Source: Magnetospirillum aberrantis SpK (GTDB lineage Bacteria; Pseudomonadota; Alphaproteobacteria; Rhodospirillales; Magnetospirillaceae). Taken from it: DNA of 64,000 nucleotides. Both the position numbers and the translations under genes were made by a program. The stretch lies in NCBI RefSeq assembly GCF_011022235.1, contig NZ_JAAIYP010000034.1, forward strand, positions 307,583 through 371,582, in the 5' to 3' direction. Position 1 is the stretch's first letter. Every line of letters starts with the position of its first letter. Positions 8,472 to 17,360 of this stretch are shown piece by piece. The notes beneath the pieces are model-generated. The model was not told the DNA's origin, made no database searches, and was given only the letters and a program-made list of their open reading frames with translations.

Positions 8472-9142
8472 GCGGCATGCTCCTGCGGGGCGCCGCCGAG
8501 ATACTTGGCGGCCAGCCAGTCGTTTTTGCGGATGATGGCGTGGTGCAACCCCAGCAGGGTTGTGTACATCGGGTTTGCCTCGGATACCCCGGCCATCGCC
8601 TGCGATGCCCGCGCCTGGGCATGCTTCAACCTGGACAGGATGCGGGGGTCGCTGGGGACTTCCCCGGTATCGCGGACGTGGCAGAACAGGTCCCAGCCCC
8701 AGCCTTCACTGATTGCCCTTCGGCCGAAATCGGTACGCATGCAGGCATCCGCATCGGCATCGTGGCGGGAGGATGTGGCTTTCGTCTCGACCGGAGCCGA
8801 TGCCCGCGACGGGACGGCCAGAGCTGCCTCTTCCTGGCATGCCGCCCTGAGGACGTGGATGCTGGGCCAGGACATACGCGGATGTGTCCTCCGCACCCGC
8901 TGCCATGCCTGTTGCAGCACGTCTGTGCTGAACTCGGCGAGGTCGGCGAGATACGCCTTCAAGGCGACACCGGACCATTCCAGCATGGCTTCGTCGCTGT
9001 CGGCTTCGACCGGCGGGAAGTACAGCACCAGCATTTCCTCGATGATGACGGACCAAGCCCGGTCAAAGGCGTCCGCCGCGCCGTTCCAGGATGCGCGCAA
9101 CAAGGTCTTCGTCGCTTGCGGATCGGGTTTGCGTTTGGCCAT
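8468..9142 (-). CDS. Phage replication-region protein, unknown
   Basis: 224 residues, mostly helical. Located directly after the YdaU-type gene and before the possible late regulator, in the replication module. The chosen start makes an 80-base overlap with the upstream gene, which is long; there is no good internal start before residue 37, so either the overlap is real or the true start is non-ATG. In lambdoid phages this slot often holds a helicase loader, but no Walker motif is present. Confidence 0.65.
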   Translation of the reverse strand: MAKRKPDPQATKTLLRASWNGAADAFDRAWSVIIEEMLVLYFPPVEADSDEAMLEWSGVALKAYLADLAEFSTDVLQQAWQRVRRTHPRMSWPSIHVLRAACQEEAALAVPSRASAPVETKATSSRHDADADACMRTDFGRRAISEGWGWDLFCHVRDTGEVPSDPRILSRLKHAQARASQAMAGVSEANPMYTTLLGLHHAIIRKNDWLAAKYLGGAPQEHAA

Positions 9143-10088
9143 GGTCGTCTCGCTTCGTCAGGGGGGTGGTGTTGCGGGCTAGAGCCTCGGCAATGGGGTC
9201 GGTGAAATATCCCAGCCCCCGTGGGAGCCAGTTCGGACCGTGCGTCTTCCGTGCCGCGGCAAGGCGCGCCGTGACGGTCGGGAGGATGTCGCGCTCAGGG
9301 TCGGCACCATCGGCCAGCCATTGGGCGACGACGCCGGCGGTGCCGTACCACGTCGGGTCTTGGATGCTGGTCCCCAGGATCGCCAGTACCTGATTGGCGA
9401 CCGATCTCCACCGTTCCCGGGCGGGAGGGTGGTCCGGGCCATTGCCTGGTTCGCCATCGGTCGCGCCCTCCTCAGCAGCAGCAAGATTCTTAGAATCTCC
9501 CTTTCCCTTTCCCTTTCCCTGTCCCTGTCCCTTTCTCTCTCCCTTTCTATTGGAGCCGTTTTCTTCGGGACAAAGGGGGGGTGTCCCTGGGGACATTTCG
9601 GTTTTGTCCCTGGGGACATCACTGCTCTGTCGCTGAGACAGCCACACCTCGAAAGTCGGGACAGGGAGGTCAGTCTGGTTCCGCTGGTTGGCCTTCTTGA
9701 TGCGGGCGCAGTCGGTGCCCCAGGCCCGCTTCAGCTTGCCTGTCCAGGCTTCCATGACGCCCTCGGCGACGACGTGATGGTGCAGGCGGCCGTCGCTGCA
9801 CTTCATCCAGCCCCAGAGGGCTTCCATCCTTACCTTGCGCCATGACTTGAGGTCGCGGCCCAGCTCGGCGAGGCGGCAGAGGTCGATGTCGTCGTCAGGC
9901 AATGTGCCGGCTGGAACCTGGTCCCAGGACTTGAGCCAGAGCGTGACGCCGGCGCGCCATCCTGCATCGCTGACGCGGGCGTGGAAGCTGGAACCGAACA
10001 GCCGGGAGCGGAACATCGGGGTGAAGGGGAAGTCGCGCAGGTCGACGTCGGCCGGGACGAGCGGTTCGGGGGGGGTGGTGGCGCTCAT
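9063..10088 (-). CDS. YdaU-type (DUF1376) replication protein
   Basis: 341 residues. N-terminal ~100 residues match DUF1376: DLRDFPFTPMFRSRLFGS, then WDQVPAGTLPDDDIDLCRLAELG, then CSDGRLHHHVVAEGVMEAW. A low-complexity Lys/Gly/Gln linker (KGERKGQGQGKGKGKG, about residues 180-196) joins a C-terminal helical domain. DUF1376 proteins resemble O-type origin-binding or initiator proteins and sit in replication modules. The linker is encoded by a near-perfect CCCTTT repeat tract (plus-strand reading). Confidence 0.8.
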   Translation of the reverse strand: MSATTPPEPLVPADVDLRDFPFTPMFRSRLFGSSFHARVSDAGWRAGVTLWLKSWDQVPAGTLPDDDIDLCRLAELGRDLKSWRKVRMEALWGWMKCSDGRLHHHVVAEGVMEAWTGKLKRAWGTDCARIKKANQRNQTDLPVPTFEVWLSQRQSSDVPRDKTEMSPGTPPLCPEENGSNRKGERKGQGQGKGKGKGDSKNLAAAEEGATDGEPGNGPDHPPARERWRSVANQVLAILGTSIQDPTWYGTAGVVAQWLADGADPERDILPTVTARLAAARKTHGPNWLPRGLGYFTDPIAEALARNTTPLTKRDDHGQTQTRSASDEDLVARILERRGGRL

Positions 10089-11668
10089 ACCAGCAACCCC
10101 TGAATGGTGCCGTCGGCGAAGTACGACGGCAGCGGCACGTCGGCGGTCGGCTCCTCGCCGGTCCAGCCATCAGGCCACGTCTTCGCGGCGATCAGTTCCC
10201 GGATCCTGGCCTCTTCCTCCGCGTCCAGCAGGTCTATGGCCGGCCGGCCGATGCGCGCGGCAGCGGCATTCACTTCGACCTGGATGCCCAGCACCCGCTC
10301 CAGCCCCATCAGGCGGGCCTTGAAGGTCAGCGGCCCCATGCGCTGCTGGTTCTTGGCCAGGGTGCCGTCCTTGCGGCGCTCCCCGCCGGGCTGGCGGAGG
10401 CGGTTCTTCGCCAGACGCAATTCACGGTACAGCGGCCTCAGCCCCTTCAGCGGCGCCAGATAGGCCCAGGCGGGGGTGCCCAGCACGTAATCCATGGCCT
10501 TGTCCTGCTGCGCCAACGGGCAGCAGATGCAGCCGGTGCGGGCATTGATCTCTTCCGCCTCGTCACCGCCGTAGGCGTCGGCGATCATGGCGGTGGACCA
10601 GTCGCCGAATTGCGGCTGCGGTGCCCAGTGCTTGAGCCATTCCCAGACGTGGCAGACCCGCCAATGCAGCAACGGCGCCAGGGTGGCGATGCGTCCCCGC
10701 ACGCCCTTGGCTTCGGGCAGCGTCTTCTGATACCAGCCCTGGCCGCACTCGGCGCCGTCCTTGCTGCACGACATCTCGATGCGGCGGTCACGCATGGCGC
10801 TCTCGCCCTGGCGGACGCCGGTGATCATGAGGAACGGCTTCTGGTGCGACCCGTCCAGAGCGGGGCCTCCGTTGTGCTGGCGCTCCAGTTCGTCGAGGAA
10901 CTCGGCAACGGCCGCGCCCATCGGGTCGATCTTGATCTGCCGGGTGCACCAGCGCAGCGTGTTGTTGTTCGGCGGCGGCACGCCCCGGCCCAGGATGTAG
11001 ACCAAGAACCGCTTATCCAGCGGCGCCCGCACGACGTGGACGGTGATGCCGAGATCGCGCTTGGCCTCTGGGCTGTCCTCGAAACGTCCGGCGGCCGCGA
11101 TGAGTGCCGAAAGCTGCTCCGTGGTGACAGATCGCGCCGGCCACCCCATGGAAACGGCCCGTGATGCGGCAACGGCAGCTTCCCCGTTTCCCTGCGTCGG
11201 TTCCGTTTTTCTGCCGCTGGCGACGATCTCGACGACACGCCGCGCCGGGTTCGGGTAATGGGTGCGGATCAGGTCGGCCTTTTCCATGCGCGACAGCAAT
11301 GTCCGCATGGGCGTAGCGGCGAGGCCGACCTCACGCCCCAGGGCTTCGATGCTCGGGCATGGCCTGTGATGGCGGGCGGCGAGGCTGAGAATCCGATAGG
11401 CCGCCGCGGCAGCCGCCGCGTTGCAGCCGAATTGAACAAAGATGTCCATCTGAGCATTCCCCATAATGATCCGCTCGACTGCCGGCAAGTCGCGGCCACG
11501 GGTGGCGCGGTACTGCTCCAGAAGGTCGGCGTGCTGGTTGCGATAGGCGTTGCTGCGGGCCCGATGCACGGAGACGGTGCTCGGGCATTGCGTGGGGCCG
11601 GCGGCTACAGCCACCGGATGGTGGATTTCGTGGCCGATGAGGCGGCGCAGTGGGTCGAGCAGGTTCAT
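10085..11668 (-). CDS. Winged-helix / PAPS-reductase-like (DndC-type) fusion lacking the PP-loop
   Basis: 527 residues. Residues ~70-150 look like a winged helix (PSIEALGREVGLAATPMRTL then a basic wing). From ~200 the protein matches the second half of phage PAPS-reductase/DndC-like proteins: VVRAPLDKRFLVYILGRGVP, NTLRWCTRQIKIDPM, ITGVRQGESAMRDRR and the Cys-rich NARTGCICCPLAQQ. The ATP-binding SGGKDS motif that should precede this half is absent. Start 11668 overlaps the helicase stop (ATGA). It may be a real fusion with a new activity, or an in-frame deletion product of two genes. Confidence 0.7.
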   Translation of the reverse strand: MNLLDPLRRLIGHEIHHPVAVAAGPTQCPSTVSVHRARSNAYRNQHADLLEQYRATRGRDLPAVERIIMGNAQMDIFVQFGCNAAAAAAAYRILSLAARHHRPCPSIEALGREVGLAATPMRTLLSRMEKADLIRTHYPNPARRVVEIVASGRKTEPTQGNGEAAVAASRAVSMGWPARSVTTEQLSALIAAAGRFEDSPEAKRDLGITVHVVRAPLDKRFLVYILGRGVPPPNNNTLRWCTRQIKIDPMGAAVAEFLDELERQHNGGPALDGSHQKPFLMITGVRQGESAMRDRRIEMSCSKDGAECGQGWYQKTLPEAKGVRGRIATLAPLLHWRVCHVWEWLKHWAPQPQFGDWSTAMIADAYGGDEAEEINARTGCICCPLAQQDKAMDYVLGTPAWAYLAPLKGLRPLYRELRLAKNRLRQPGGERRKDGTLAKNQQRMGPLTFKARLMGLERVLGIQVEVNAAAARIGRPAIDLLDAEEEARIRELIAAKTWPDGWTGEEPTADVPLPSYFADGTIQGLLV

Positions 11669-13074
11669 GCGGCCCTCCTCTGCTCGACCACCCGGTCGAC
11701 CCAGGAGCGGTCGGAAATCTTCAGAACCTTGGCAACGATCTCGGCGTCGCGGCGGCTGCCGATGTGCTCGACCACCCGCATCAGCGGCAGGCGGCGGATA
11801 TCGTCGATGGCCAGCGCACCGACGCTGACAAAGGCGTTGCTGCCGGGCTGGATGACCGCGGTGCGGGCCGGATAGGGATTGCGGCATTCCGGGCAGCAGC
11901 GCCCGGCATCGCCGGCCCCGACCACCCGCCAGCATGTCGGGCAACGAATGGTGCCCTCGACCTGACGCTCCAGCCCTTTGACGCCACCCTCCAACGTCCA
12001 GGGACGCTCGGCATCCACCATGCCGTGGGCCATGGTATTCCTGACCAGATCGATGATCAGGGCGCGGCCCTTATCGCCGTGCGGCGTCAACGGGCGGCCG
12101 GCTTGCTGCATGAAAAGCTGTGTCGATTTAGTGGGGCGGGCCAGGATGGCGGCGCCGACCTCGGGAAGGTCGGTGCCCTCGCTGATCAGATCGCACGACG
12201 TCACCACCTGCACCGTGCCGTCGGCCAACCCTTCCAGGGCGGCGGCGCGTTCGGCGGGCGGCGTGTCGCCGTCGATGCTGATTGCCCGCCAGCCGGCCCG
12301 TCGAAAGGCTTCGGCGGTGTGCTGGGCATGCAGGACGCCACCACAGAACACCACACAGCTTTGCCCAGGGGCGAAACGGCCATAGGCCCGCACCGGGGCA
12401 CGGATGAAATCGGGGTTGTCCAGCAGAACCCGCAATTGGTCGGCGGTGAAGTCGCCGCGCCCCCTGACGCTCAGATCAGACAGGTTCAACTTGGTGGGCG
12501 GCGCCACCACGCCGAAATCAGCCAGCCAGCCATCTTGCATCAAACGCCGCATGGTCGGGCCGCGCACGGCGTCGCTGAACACGTCGCCCAGGCCCTGACC
12601 GTCGCTGCGATACGGGGTGGCGGTGACGCCCAGCAGCAGGGCCTTTGCGAGCGCGTTGGCCAGCGCCAGCCACTTGCCGGCCACGGCGTGATGCGCTTCG
12701 TCCAGGCAGGCGAGGTCGAGGCTGGCCAGCCAGCGCGCGGTTTCGGCGCAGCCGGCGCGCAGCCGGGTGAGGATGGTGTCGATGCTGGCGACGTGCACGC
12801 GGTGCGACGTGACGCCGGATCCTGGCGCAATGACGCCGTGGGCAATGCTGGCCCTGGTCAGCGCGGCGCTGGCCTGCTTCAGCAGTTCGACGCGGTGCAC
12901 GAAGAAGCCGACGCGCCAGCCGGCGGCGCCCGTCACCGTGCCCGTCACCTCTGTCATGACGCGGGTTTTCCCGCCACGGGTCGGCAGAACGAAGCAGGGC
13001 GAGCGGCGACGCATCAGCAGCGCCATGATCTCGTTGGCAGCGTTGCGCTGGTATGGGCGGAGAGCGTTGCTCAT
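11665..13074 (-). CDS. Superfamily 2 DEAD/DEAH-box helicase
   Basis: 469 residues. Motif Q/I region RPYQRNAANEIM then LPTRGGKTRV (Walker A, with TRGGKT), motif II LDEAHHA, motif III GVTATPYR, and helicase C-terminal motifs ISEGTDLPEVGAAI and QQAGRPLTPHGDKGRALIIDL (motif VI with the second Arg apparently replaced). A Cys4 zinc knuckle (CPTC...CCPEC) follows at about 365-390. Such SSL2-like helicases are frequent in alphaproteobacterial phages and probably act in replication or branch migration. Confidence 0.9.
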   Translation of the reverse strand: MSNALRPYQRNAANEIMALLMRRRSPCFVLPTRGGKTRVMTEVTGTVTGAAGWRVGFFVHRVELLKQASAALTRASIAHGVIAPGSGVTSHRVHVASIDTILTRLRAGCAETARWLASLDLACLDEAHHAVAGKWLALANALAKALLLGVTATPYRSDGQGLGDVFSDAVRGPTMRRLMQDGWLADFGVVAPPTKLNLSDLSVRGRGDFTADQLRVLLDNPDFIRAPVRAYGRFAPGQSCVVFCGGVLHAQHTAEAFRRAGWRAISIDGDTPPAERAAALEGLADGTVQVVTSCDLISEGTDLPEVGAAILARPTKSTQLFMQQAGRPLTPHGDKGRALIIDLVRNTMAHGMVDAERPWTLEGGVKGLERQVEGTIRCPTCWRVVGAGDAGRCCPECRNPYPARTAVIQPGSNAFVSVGALAIDDIRRLPLMRVVEHIGSRRDAEIVAKVLKISDRSWVDRVVEQRRAA

Positions 13075-13826
13075 GCCCGCCCCCGCTTCTTCCCTGGCTC
13101 CGGCATGTTGAGCACACCCATGGCCTTGCCGATGTGGTCGGCCATCTCGGTCAGGGACTTGTGAACGCTGATCAGGCCGCCGTAGGAGCGCAGCACGCCC
13201 GACTTGAGCACCATGCGAACGGCGTCCAGCACCTCTTCATCGCCGAACCATTCGCCGTCGTTCTTCAGTTCCTGGATCAGGGCGTCCAGCTTCTCGTAGC
13301 GGGGCTTGCTGGATTCATGGAAGCGGAGGCGGCGCTCGACCTCACGTTCAACCCGATCGCCCAGGAGCGCATTGACGCGCGTCTGCACCTCCTCGTCATC
13401 CACCTTGCCGGCGTTGCGCAGCATTGAGGCGACGAACAGGCGGTCAAGCGGCTGGGCATTCAACTTCTCGGGAGACTTGGCGGTGCGAACCTCGCCGGCC
13501 TCGGACACCTCCTTGAGGCCCCAGGTGGCGGGCAGTTCCTCGACCTTCACCAGCCCCTTGGGCACCACCAGCCACCAGTAATCGCAGAAGCGGGCGATGG
13601 TTTCGGCCTTCTCGGGCTTGGCCTTTTCGCGCAGCCAGTCGCTGCGGCTCACCTTGATCTCGAAACCGTCGACGGTCAGGCCACGGCTCGGCCACAGGCT
13701 CATGGCGACGGCGTCAGCGAACCGGCTATGCCGGGCACCGGTGGCGTCGGCCACTTCGAACAGGATGGCGTATTCTGGGGCGGGATAGGCGCGGCGCAAC
13801 GCCGCCTTGACGTCGGCCGTCCTCAC
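13071..13826 (-). CDS. PD-(D/E)XK nuclease-like (MmcB-like) protein
   Basis: 251 residues from a GTG overlapping the upstream stop. The N-terminal half has the nuclease-core spacing: E in AILFEVAD, D in SRFADAVAM and EIK in GFEIKVSRSDWLREKAKPEK, followed by YWWLVVPKG. This resembles MmcB and phage restriction-type folds. The C-terminal half is helical and charged. It is encoded between the RuvC-like and helicase genes, suggesting a role in phage DNA repair or recombination. Confidence 0.7.
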   Translation of the reverse strand: MRTADVKAALRRAYPAPEYAILFEVADATGARHSRFADAVAMSLWPSRGLTVDGFEIKVSRSDWLREKAKPEKAETIARFCDYWWLVVPKGLVKVEELPATWGLKEVSEAGEVRTAKSPEKLNAQPLDRLFVASMLRNAGKVDDEEVQTRVNALLGDRVEREVERRLRFHESSKPRYEKLDALIQELKNDGEWFGDEEVLDAVRMVLKSGVLRSYGGLISVHKSLTEMADHIGKAMGVLNMPEPGKKRGRA

Positions 13827-14365
13827 GCCGCCCTCCCCCGCCGCTGGCGCGCGGCGTCCTGAACGCGGTGGCAGCCCAACGACCACAGGGCCATGCTGTC
13901 GGCGTGGTTGTCGTCAATGGGATTCCAGCCGAGGTTCATGCAGGTGGCGATGATCGCCGGCTTGTCGGCGTCGCCGTGGCCGGTGAAGTGCTTCTTGACG
14001 GTCGACGGCTGCTCGCAGCCCAGCAGGTGAACCTTGCGGCGGTAGCAGATGGTGGCGGTCAGCACGGCGAGGCCCATCAGCTTCAGGCTGGTGTGGTGGT
14101 TCGCCATCTTCGGCAGGATCGGCGCCTCATAGATCACGCCGGCCGGCTCCAGCGCCGCAAGCTTGCGGTCGAACCAGTCGCCGTAATCGGACAGGAACGC
14201 GCCGACGCTGCATCCGGGCGTGCCGACGCGGTAGATGCCGCCGGGAGGCTCGGGCATGCGGACGCTCGCCAGCACCAGCGCGGTCGGCGGCGGGCCGGGC
14301 GGAACCGGCGCGCACGTCCAACCGAGGTTGGTGGCAAGGTCCAACGCGAAGAGCCCCCCGGCCAT
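13823..14365 (-). CDS. RuvC-like Holliday-junction resolvase-type protein
   Basis: 180 residues with an RNase H fold pattern: first strand ALDLATNLGW (catalytic Asp), second acidic strand VIYEAPILPK, and C-terminal DDNHADSMALWSLG providing paired Asp residues. This is the phage RuvC-like arrangement. It probably resolves branched DNA before packaging. It is coupled downstream to the nuclease-like gene. Confidence 0.85.
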   Translation of the reverse strand: MAGGLFALDLATNLGWTCAPVPPGPPPTALVLASVRMPEPPGGIYRVGTPGCSVGAFLSDYGDWFDRKLAALEPAGVIYEAPILPKMANHHTSLKLMGLAVLTATICYRRKVHLLGCEQPSTVKKHFTGHGDADKPAIIATCMNLGWNPIDDNHADSMALWSLGCHRVQDAARQRRGRAA

Positions 14366-14371
14366 GGCGCC

Positions 14372-15433
14372 CTACTCCGCCGCGACCTGGGCGGCATCGC
14401 CCACGCCATCGCCCGGCACGAACGGCAGCCCCTCGGCGCCAGCATCGCTGGTGGCCGGCTCGGCAGTGGCAACGCTGCCAGCCTTCGCGGCCCGCTCGAC
14501 CTTCTTCTGGCGCTCGTCCCAGCCCAAGGCCCAGCGGTCGTGCGCCTCGGTGCCGGCGTCGTTCGGGTTCGCTTCGCGCGGCTGCCCGGCCTTATGGGCT
14601 TCCCAGCCGCTGTTGTACTGGTCCACCTCGGCCGAGCGTTCGGAGCCGGCCAGGCGGCCCTTTTCCCAGGCGGCGGCGAGGACCGATCCGGCCTCATGCG
14701 GGTTGGCCTCGGCGGGGGCGCCAGCAAAGCCGGCCTCTTTACCGTCGGCCTCGGCGGCGTTGTAGGCCACGCCAGCGGCGTCGAAAGCCTCGTCGTCAGC
14801 CGCGGCGGCAGCGGCCCAATCGGACACCGGCTCATCATCGGCGTCATCGTCACCGAAACTGTTGGCTTCGCCGTCTTCCACGCCCATGGCGTCCAGCAGG
14901 CTCGGTTCGTCGTCGCCGTCTTCGTCACCGACCTCGACAAACTCGATGCTGCCCGGCTCCGGGTCCTGCGTGCGGCGCGCGTCGTCGGCACCGGCGGAAC
15001 CGAACAGCTCGCCCTGGCGACCGTCGCTGCCGAGGTCGATATCCAGCGCCTCGGCGCAGAGCACCAGGCCATCCAGGCTCTTGTCCCGGTCCTCGGCTTC
15101 CAACTGGAACAGCCGGAACACGGTGGCGAAGTCGGATGCCTTCACGCCGGTCTGCTTCACGCGGCCGCGCGCGGCGGTGATGTCTCCGGCCAGGGCCTTC
15201 ATCTCGGCCTTGATGCGGATGATGTCGCGGGCCGCGTCGGCGATGATCTTGAGCTTCTGCTCGTGCGACAGACTGGGCGGCGGCGCCTTGGATTTACGTC
15301 CTTTGGCCATGGGGGTGTTCTCCTGCTGGGGAATGGTGGGAATGCGCGGCGCCGCTTTCTGGCGCCTCGCCTCGCGCCGGGCCTTTCTCTCGGCCCGCAT
15401 GGCATTCAAGTCGGCCTGACTGCTGATGCGCAT
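14372..15433 (-). CDS. GapR-like coiled-coil protein with RMF-like repeats
   Basis: 353 residues. Residues ~55-135 (SHEQKLKIIADAARDI onward) resemble the GapR/DUF2312 DNA-binding coiled coil. An acidic stretch (~150-215) follows, then two copies of a ~37-residue unit (a Gly/Ala helix, EANPxxAG, then a W-containing helix) reminiscent of ribosome modulation factor. An in-frame ATG at 15310 with AGGAG upstream is an alternative start, giving 312 residues and removing a basic leader. Likely DNA or ribosome binding during infection; inference from weak similarity. Confidence 0.65.
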   Translation of the reverse strand: MRISSQADLNAMRAERKARREARRQKAAPRIPTIPQQENTPMAKGRKSKAPPPSLSHEQKLKIIADAARDIIRIKAEMKALAGDITAARGRVKQTGVKASDFATVFRLFQLEAEDRDKSLDGLVLCAEALDIDLGSDGRQGELFGSAGADDARRTQDPEPGSIEFVEVGDEDGDDEPSLLDAMGVEDGEANSFGDDDADDEPVSDWAAAAAADDEAFDAAGVAYNAAEADGKEAGFAGAPAEANPHEAGSVLAAAWEKGRLAGSERSAEVDQYNSGWEAHKAGQPREANPNDAGTEAHDRWALGWDERQKKVERAAKAGSVATAEPATSDAGAEGLPFVPGDGVGDAAQVAAE

Positions 15434-15442
15434 GGCGCCACC

Positions 15443-15826
15443 TCAGAAGCCGGTGGAGATGCAGGCCCCGCCGCCGGAATGCCCAATGCGGGCCTCGCGG
15501 CTTAAACGGACGATCGTCTCCTTTGAGGGATCGTTGACCGGCGGCGGGACCATCTCGGAAGAAGAAAGCTCCCCGGCGGCGCCATGCGGCAGCCGGCCGG
15601 GGGAGGTGCCGTGCGCGGGCAGGCTCAGGTGGGAACGCGCACGGGGGATAGTCTGGCGGATGGCCGCAGGGATGGGGGTACGCCCATCCGCCAGCGCCAC
15701 CGTCCGGGATGATCCGACTGCCGTGGCGATCTCGGGCATGGGGGTGGGGCCGCCGCCGAGTTCGGCGCAAGCGGCGGCCCCTGGCACGGCCAGCCCAAGG
15801 GGGCGATGGGTGGCGTGCGTCGGCAT
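15443..15826 (-). CDS. Phage protein of unknown function, Pro/Ala-rich
   Basis: 127 residues with little predicted structure. It is accepted because it fits tightly between the CII-like gene (two bases away) and the GapR-like gene, in the same direction, with the ribosome site for the next gene at its end. It could be poorly conserved spacer coding. Confidence 0.5.
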   Translation of the reverse strand: MPTHATHRPLGLAVPGAAACAELGGGPTPMPEIATAVGSSRTVALADGRTPIPAAIRQTIPRARSHLSLPAHGTSPGRLPHGAAGELSSSEMVPPPVNDPSKETIVRLSREARIGHSGGGACISTGF

Positions 15827-15828
15827 GG

Positions 15829-16320
15829 TCAGACCCTCACTCGGGCCGGCATGGTGGCGCGGTAGCGCCGCAGGGTATCGATGGTGTGACCGAGGCGCTG
15901 CATCATGTCGCTGGCGCGCTCGATGCAGACATCGATCTCACCCGGCTCGCGGATACCATCGGCATCCATGCGCTCAACGGCGTCGGCAAAGGTGCCGACG
16001 TCACGCGAGGCTCGGACAACCATCTGCGCCGGGTCGCTGGGCGCCGGCGCCGCGCCACCATCCATCGGCACGAGGTCGTATCCCATCAGGCGCGCCAGCT
16101 CTCGGGTCACTGTCGGTTGGCCGGCGCTACATTCCAGGTCGGCCAGCACATCCACCGGCACGAACTGGGCATGGAAAACATTGCCGAATCCGTTGATGGT
16201 GGATTCCGCCGCGCGGGTATCCAGGGCGGCCTTTTCGGCGCCACCGCATTGCCCGACCAGGCGCCGCGTCAGCGCCTTCAGACTAAGGTATGATTCATCC
16301 CCATACTTTCGGTCGGTCAT
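15829..16320 (-). CDS. CII/CP76-like phage regulatory protein
   Basis: 163 residues. The N-terminal ~85 residues (YLSLKALTRRLVGQCGG, ESTINGFGNVF, VPVDVLADLE, TRELARLMGYDLV) follow the layout of the phage regulatory protein CII (CP76) family: helix-turn-helix-like with a conserved vDVIADLE element. The C-terminus is helical. It is the first gene of the leftward operon and diverges from the 85-residue gene at 16402, so it may activate or control the leftward replication/late operon. Confidence 0.6.
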   Translation of the reverse strand: MTDRKYGDESYLSLKALTRRLVGQCGGAEKAALDTRAAESTINGFGNVFHAQFVPVDVLADLECSAGQPTVTRELARLMGYDLVPMDGGAAPAPSDPAQMVVRASRDVGTFADAVERMDADGIREPGEIDVCIERASDMMQRLGHTIDTLRRYRATMPARVRV

Positions 16321-16401
16321 CGCTTAAAGCCCCCTTCTGACTGATTTTCCCGTGCCACGGGCAGTGGCAATCTGTCCCCATCAGCAAAGGGGACCGCCGC
16401 C

Positions 16402-16659
16402 ATGGATCGAGTTGATGGACATACCGCCAGCCAGACGCCCGCCGAGGTCGTCAGCCTTCACGCCACCCGGGCGCTGTACGCGGTGATGGACATGCTGGCC
16501 GCCGCGCGCCGGGCCGGTGACCGCATGGCTATCGATGCCGGCGAGTTCTGCCTGGAGGCGCTGGTCACCACGCTCGACGGCGTCGGCCGACCGGCGCTGG
16601 AGCCGGTGCGCGAGATGGGCGGCAACGTGGTGCCGTTCCCCGTGCGGCGGCGGGGGTGA
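16402..16659 (+). CDS. Small phage protein, unknown
   Basis: 85 residues, helical, with a basic VPFPVRRRG end. Divergent from the CII-like gene; the 80-base gap contains the imperfect palindrome CCGTGCCACGGGCAGTGGCA (16350-16369), a possible shared operator. Ribosome site AAAGGGGA lies 11 bases upstream. No family recognised. Confidence 0.55.
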   Translation: MDRVDGHTASQTPAEVVSLHATRALYAVMDMLAAARRAGDRMAIDAGEFCLEALVTTLDGVGRPALEPVREMGGNVVPFPVRRRG

Positions 16660-16782
16660 GCGGTGGAGTGCGGTCATTGCCCGTCCCCTTGCCCGAGATG
16701 ATTGCGGCGGTCGCCGTGACAGCAACCGCCCCGCCCCGTATCCTGGTGGCTTTCCACGGACCAACCGGAATGGGGAGCGGAA

Positions 16783-17037
16783 ATGGAATTGTTACGACCG
16801 GAAGAACTGGCGAGCGCCGAAGCGACCTTCGCCAACCATGCCCTGGAAACCCTGATGGCGGTGATGATCGAGCGCGGCATCCTGCCTGCCGAGGCGGCAT
16901 CCGAAATGCTCGGCCGCATGCATGCGTTCTTCGCGCAGGAGGCCGAGGCCAAGCCGGAATTCGCCCGGCAGCACACATGGTGGGGCGTCAGGACGGAACT
17001 GTTGGCGCAGCGCCTGGACGTGCCGCTCCCGGACTGA
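16783..17037 (+). CDS. Small phage protein, unknown
   Basis: 84 residues, acidic and helical, with repeated AEAxxxNHALETLMAVM-type amphipathic helices. GGGGAG ribosome site eight bases upstream. It lies between the 85-residue gene and the convergent Cro-like gene in the immunity region. Function unknown. Confidence 0.55.
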   Translation: MELLRPEELASAEATFANHALETLMAVMIERGILPAEAASEMLGRMHAFFAQEAEAKPEFARQHTWWGVRTELLAQRLDVPLPD

Positions 17038-17113
17038 CCGGACTTCGGCGGGATGCGCGTGGTGCGTTCCAGCGCGGCGACGTGCCATGCGGCGATGGTG
17101 CAGGCGAGGCAGG

Positions 17114-17326
17114 TCATGCGGCCTCTCCTTCTGTGGTGGTGGCGGCGCGCTCCGCGAAGTGCGTCATGAAGCGCTCATACATGCCGGTGGTGCAGTCGCC
17201 GCCAGCCTCGATGCGGGCGAAGAACTTTCCGTCCTTGGCGACGATGGTGGCGAGCCGCGCCTTTGACATGCCGGTCGCCGCGCAGTAGCGGTCGGCCTCG
17301 GCGAGAAGATGGGAGCGCAGATCCAT
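17114..17326 (-). CDS. Cro-like small DNA-binding regulator
   Basis: 70 residues. TGMSKARLATIVAKDGKFFARIEAG has the spacing of a Cro/XRE-type helix-turn-helix followed by the FFxRxExG turn seen in small phage regulators. It is transcribed away from the CI-like gene at 17436, and three palindromic operators lie between the two starts, the classic CI/Cro layout. Start 17326 chosen because the longer reading runs through the operators. Confidence 0.7.
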   Translation of the reverse strand: MDLRSHLLAEADRYCAATGMSKARLATIVAKDGKFFARIEAGGDCTTGMYERFMTHFAERAATTTEGEAA

Positions 17327-17360
17327 GGATGCCTCGAACGTGGTAGGTCGAGAGCTATAT

